A stretch of DNA of 64,000 nucleotides. It comes from Desulfamplus sp964425195 (lineage in GTDB: Bacteria > Desulfobacterota > Desulfobacteria > Desulfobacterales > Desulfobacteraceae). Each line of letters starts with the position of its first letter. Position 1 is the first letter of the stretch. Under the pieces are notes generated by a model that was given only the letters and a program-made list of their open reading frames with translations, did no database searches and had not been told where the DNA came from. Positions 62,365 through 64,000 of this stretch are shown here, in pieces. The stretch lies in contig CAYRLG010000001.1 of assembly GCA_964425195.1 (NCBI GenBank), positions 124,001 through 188,000 of the forward strand. The letters run 5' to 3'. The position numbers and the translations under genes are program-made.

Positions 62365-62383
62365 CAAAATGAGGATTTACTTT

Positions 62384-63331
62384 ATGTTCTTCAAAAAATC
62401 AAATAGCGAAGTCTCAGGTCTTGAAATAAATAGCAGTTCTATTCGTTTTATAACAATTACACTAAAGGGTAGAAGCTGGTATCTGTCGAACGAGTTAGAG
62501 ATTGAATTACCTGATAATGTTGTTAAGCCAAGCTTTAATAAAAAAAATATTCAAAATCAGGAGATATTTCAAGAAATCTTACAGCAGTTAAGAAAAAAGC
62601 TAAAGGTAGGCATTAGCTGTCCAGTTGGACTCTCTTTACCGAGTGAATCTGTAAAACTTGTTGTCAAATCATTTCCAAAGCTGCCAGAAGATGAACAAAA
62701 TATAAAAAATATGGTTTTATGGAGTCTTGGAAAATCATCAATGATAACTGCTGATAGTGTTGAAGTAAAATGGTCTCTGTTCAAAGATACCAAAGGTGTA
62801 GCAGATATGCCATCCGCAGCGTTATCTAATGTGTTAGTAGCAGGGGTCGCATCTAAATCCGTTTTAAATGAGTACGTTGATTCTATTCAAAAAGAGCTAT
62901 TTATACCACAATCTGTATGCTCTTATGATCTTAACTTATTTAATTTTTATGCCTCTGCTATATCTGAAACCGGAACCGTTGCATGGCTTGGTATATTTTC
63001 TGACAGTATCTCTTTGTTTGTATTTAAAGATGCTGTTCCTCAATTCTATAAAAATCTAAGGAAAAACCTTATCTCTCAAAACGATGCTGACAATATTGAT
63101 ATGCTCATTCAGTATTGTATGGATGAGAACCCTGATTTAACAATTGAGAAATACTATTTAAGTGCTGCCTATCCCCCATCTGACAACAGGCTATCTAACA
63201 CAATCTTTAATGCTGCTGAATGCCAATGGCTATTGCCATCTGATCTTATATCTATAAATTCAAACGATCAAACCAGTTGCTGTCAATACGCTTCAGCCTT
63301 TGGTGCAGCATGGAGCACTCTTGCTGTATGA
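62384..63331 (+). CDS. PilM-like actin-fold assembly protein
   Basis: A 315-residue cytoplasmic protein with the actin-like ATPase pattern of PilM: SGLEINSSSIRFITI near the N-terminus, LSLPSESVKLVVKSFPKL, VLWSLGK, and a second subdomain with LGIFSDSISLFVF. PilM binds the N-terminus of PilN inside the inner-membrane alignment complex. AGGA lies 8 bases before the ATG at 62384; an in-frame ATG at 62369 has none. Similarity is weaker than typical PilM, so GspL-N is an alternative. The stop overlaps the next start (ATGA). Confidence 0.75.
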   Translation: MFFKKSNSEVSGLEINSSSIRFITITLKGRSWYLSNELEIELPDNVVKPSFNKKNIQNQEIFQEILQQLRKKLKVGISCPVGLSLPSESVKLVVKSFPKLPEDEQNIKNMVLWSLGKSSMITADSVEVKWSLFKDTKGVADMPSAALSNVLVAGVASKSVLNEYVDSIQKELFIPQSVCSYDLNLFNFYASAISETGTVAWLGIFSDSISLFVFKDAVPQFYKNLRKNLISQNDADNIDMLIQYCMDENPDLTIEKYYLSAAYPPSDNRLSNTIFNAAECQWLLPSDLISINSNDQTSCCQYASAFGAAWSTLAV

Positions 63332-63933
63332 AACCTATCTATATAAATTTTTTGACAACAGAAGAGAGGAGCAGTAAAAAAGTTATAGTATTGCTATTAG
63401 CTGTTTTGAGTTGTGCAGTTTATCTGATATGCGACACTACTTACCTCTTTTATAAACAAAAAAAAGCTATTGAGCAGTACCGCATAAAAATAGAGACTCA
63501 CTCTTTAGAGGTTAAAACAGAGATCATAAAAAGTAGAACTGGAAACTCAAAGGAGCATGATGAAAAACTAAGTATTAATATTAAAAAATTCTCTCCGTCT
63601 GAAATTGAAGAGATTAAAGCTGATATTGGTTTCTTAGACGTATTACTTAAAGATAGTCTCTTTCCATGGATTGATATTTTAAACAGATTGGAACTCTCTA
63701 TTGATGATGGTCTCATATTTACTAATATAGATATTGACAAAGAGACCCAAAAAATTTCTCTTAAAGGTAGAGCTGACTCTGCAGAAAATCTCTCACTATT
63801 TATAAAGGCAATATCATCAGAAAGGCTATTTTTATTAAATTCACTAAGTCAGGAGTCTAAGCAAGATAGTGCGATAAACTTTGATATGGGAGTTAGCATA
63901 AAATTGGTTGATTTAGATAAGAGAGCAAGATAA
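63328..63933 (+). CDS. PilN-like inner-membrane assembly protein
   Basis: A 201-residue protein with a short cytoplasmic N-terminus (MKPIYINFLTTEER, like PilN's PhINLLP segment), one membrane helix (VIVLLLAVLSCAVYLIC) and a periplasmic coiled coil followed by a ferredoxin-like domain (DGLIFTNIDIDKETQKISLKG). The ATG at 63328 overlaps the PilM-like stop and is preferred over the upstream in-frame ATG at 63277, which lies inside that gene. It connects PilM to PilO in the alignment complex. Confidence 0.78.
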   Translation: MKPIYINFLTTEERSSKKVIVLLLAVLSCAVYLICDTTYLFYKQKKAIEQYRIKIETHSLEVKTEIIKSRTGNSKEHDEKLSINIKKFSPSEIEEIKADIGFLDVLLKDSLFPWIDILNRLELSIDDGLIFTNIDIDKETQKISLKGRADSAENLSLFIKAISSERLFLLNSLSQESKQDSAINFDMGVSIKLVDLDKRAR

Positions 63934-64000
63934 TGAATCGTTATGCTTGTAAAATAGTTATTATTTTAAGTCTGCTTTTAATATGCAGCACCCTTATATT
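63933..64000 (+). CDS. Start of a PilO/GspM-like membrane protein (partial)
   Basis: The ATG at 63933 overlaps the preceding stop (TAATG). The 22 visible residues begin MNRYACKIVIILSLLLICST, a short cytoplasmic tip and one membrane helix. By position in the operon it should be PilO- or GspM-like, but too little is present to confirm. Confidence 0.45.
   Translation, partial: MNRYACKIVIILSLLLICSTLI

Noticed and set aside
1..64000. tRNA, rRNA or CRISPR array
   Set aside because: No TPsiC-arm-like sequences, rRNA segments or regularly spaced direct repeats were noticed; faint tRNAs could have been missed by eye.

Overview
The window reads as chromosomal DNA of an A+T-rich Gram-negative bacterium, most likely a Desulfobacterota (Desulfobacterales-like) anaerobe. 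This is inferred from gene content: a haemerythrin-tailed chemoreceptor of the DcrH type, an iron-sulfur flavoprotein, rubrerythrin-like ferritin, short-type prolyl-tRNA synthetase, plant-type DapB, KDO activation, PlsB, many PAS/hybrid kinases and a PUFA-synthase-like megasynthase. No rRNA gene is present, so genus cannot be fixed. I see no tRNA, CRISPR array, IS element or prophage.

Layout. 1-1632 (minus): an unrecognised partial gene, a TPR protein and a hotdog thioesterase. 1991-3861 (plus): rsmA and kdsB. 3854-20038 (minus): one co-directional cluster, read from high to low coordinates as an ABC half-exporter, a soluble coiled-coil protein with CheZ-like motifs, STAS, CheY, CheA, CheW, two MCPs, CheR, CheB, CheD and a second ABC half-exporter. 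The two ABC genes look like the two halves of one heterodimeric exporter bracketing a complete chemotaxis operon. 20234-30928 (plus): GrpE-like protein, small zinc-ribbon protein, a 2020-residue KS-CLF-AT-DH-DH synthase, a type II restriction-modification pair (YhdJ-like methylase plus nuclease) and an OleA-like ketosynthase III. This looks like a secondary-lipid locus split by an R-M cassette.

31012-45880: hybrid kinase (minus), iron-sulfur flavoprotein, YidD paralogue with a TPR/membrane protein, haemerythrin MCP (minus), NifU-like scaffold and J-domain protein, then on the minus strand DUF1232-J protein, plant-type DapB, a MurU-AmgK fusion and PlsB, and a small membrane protein on plus. 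45884-53180 is mostly housekeeping: MntP, IspG, ProS, rubrerythrin-like ferritin, Rel/SpoT and a DMT permease. 53405-64000 (plus): a Tat-exported TRAP binding protein with no permease genes beside it, a CHASE-PAS hybrid kinase with two receivers and HPt, a DUF6909-like protein with a phosphorylase-like C-terminal half, and the start of a type IV pilus/type II secretion operon (GspE/PilB ATPase, PilM, PilN, start of a PilO-like gene) that runs off the end.

A recurring oddity is Ser/Asn/Lys/Asp-rich insertions inside conserved enzymes (RsmA, one ABC exporter, MurU-AmgK, the synthase, the DUF6909-like protein). Function calls rest on motifs recalled from known families; no database search was run.
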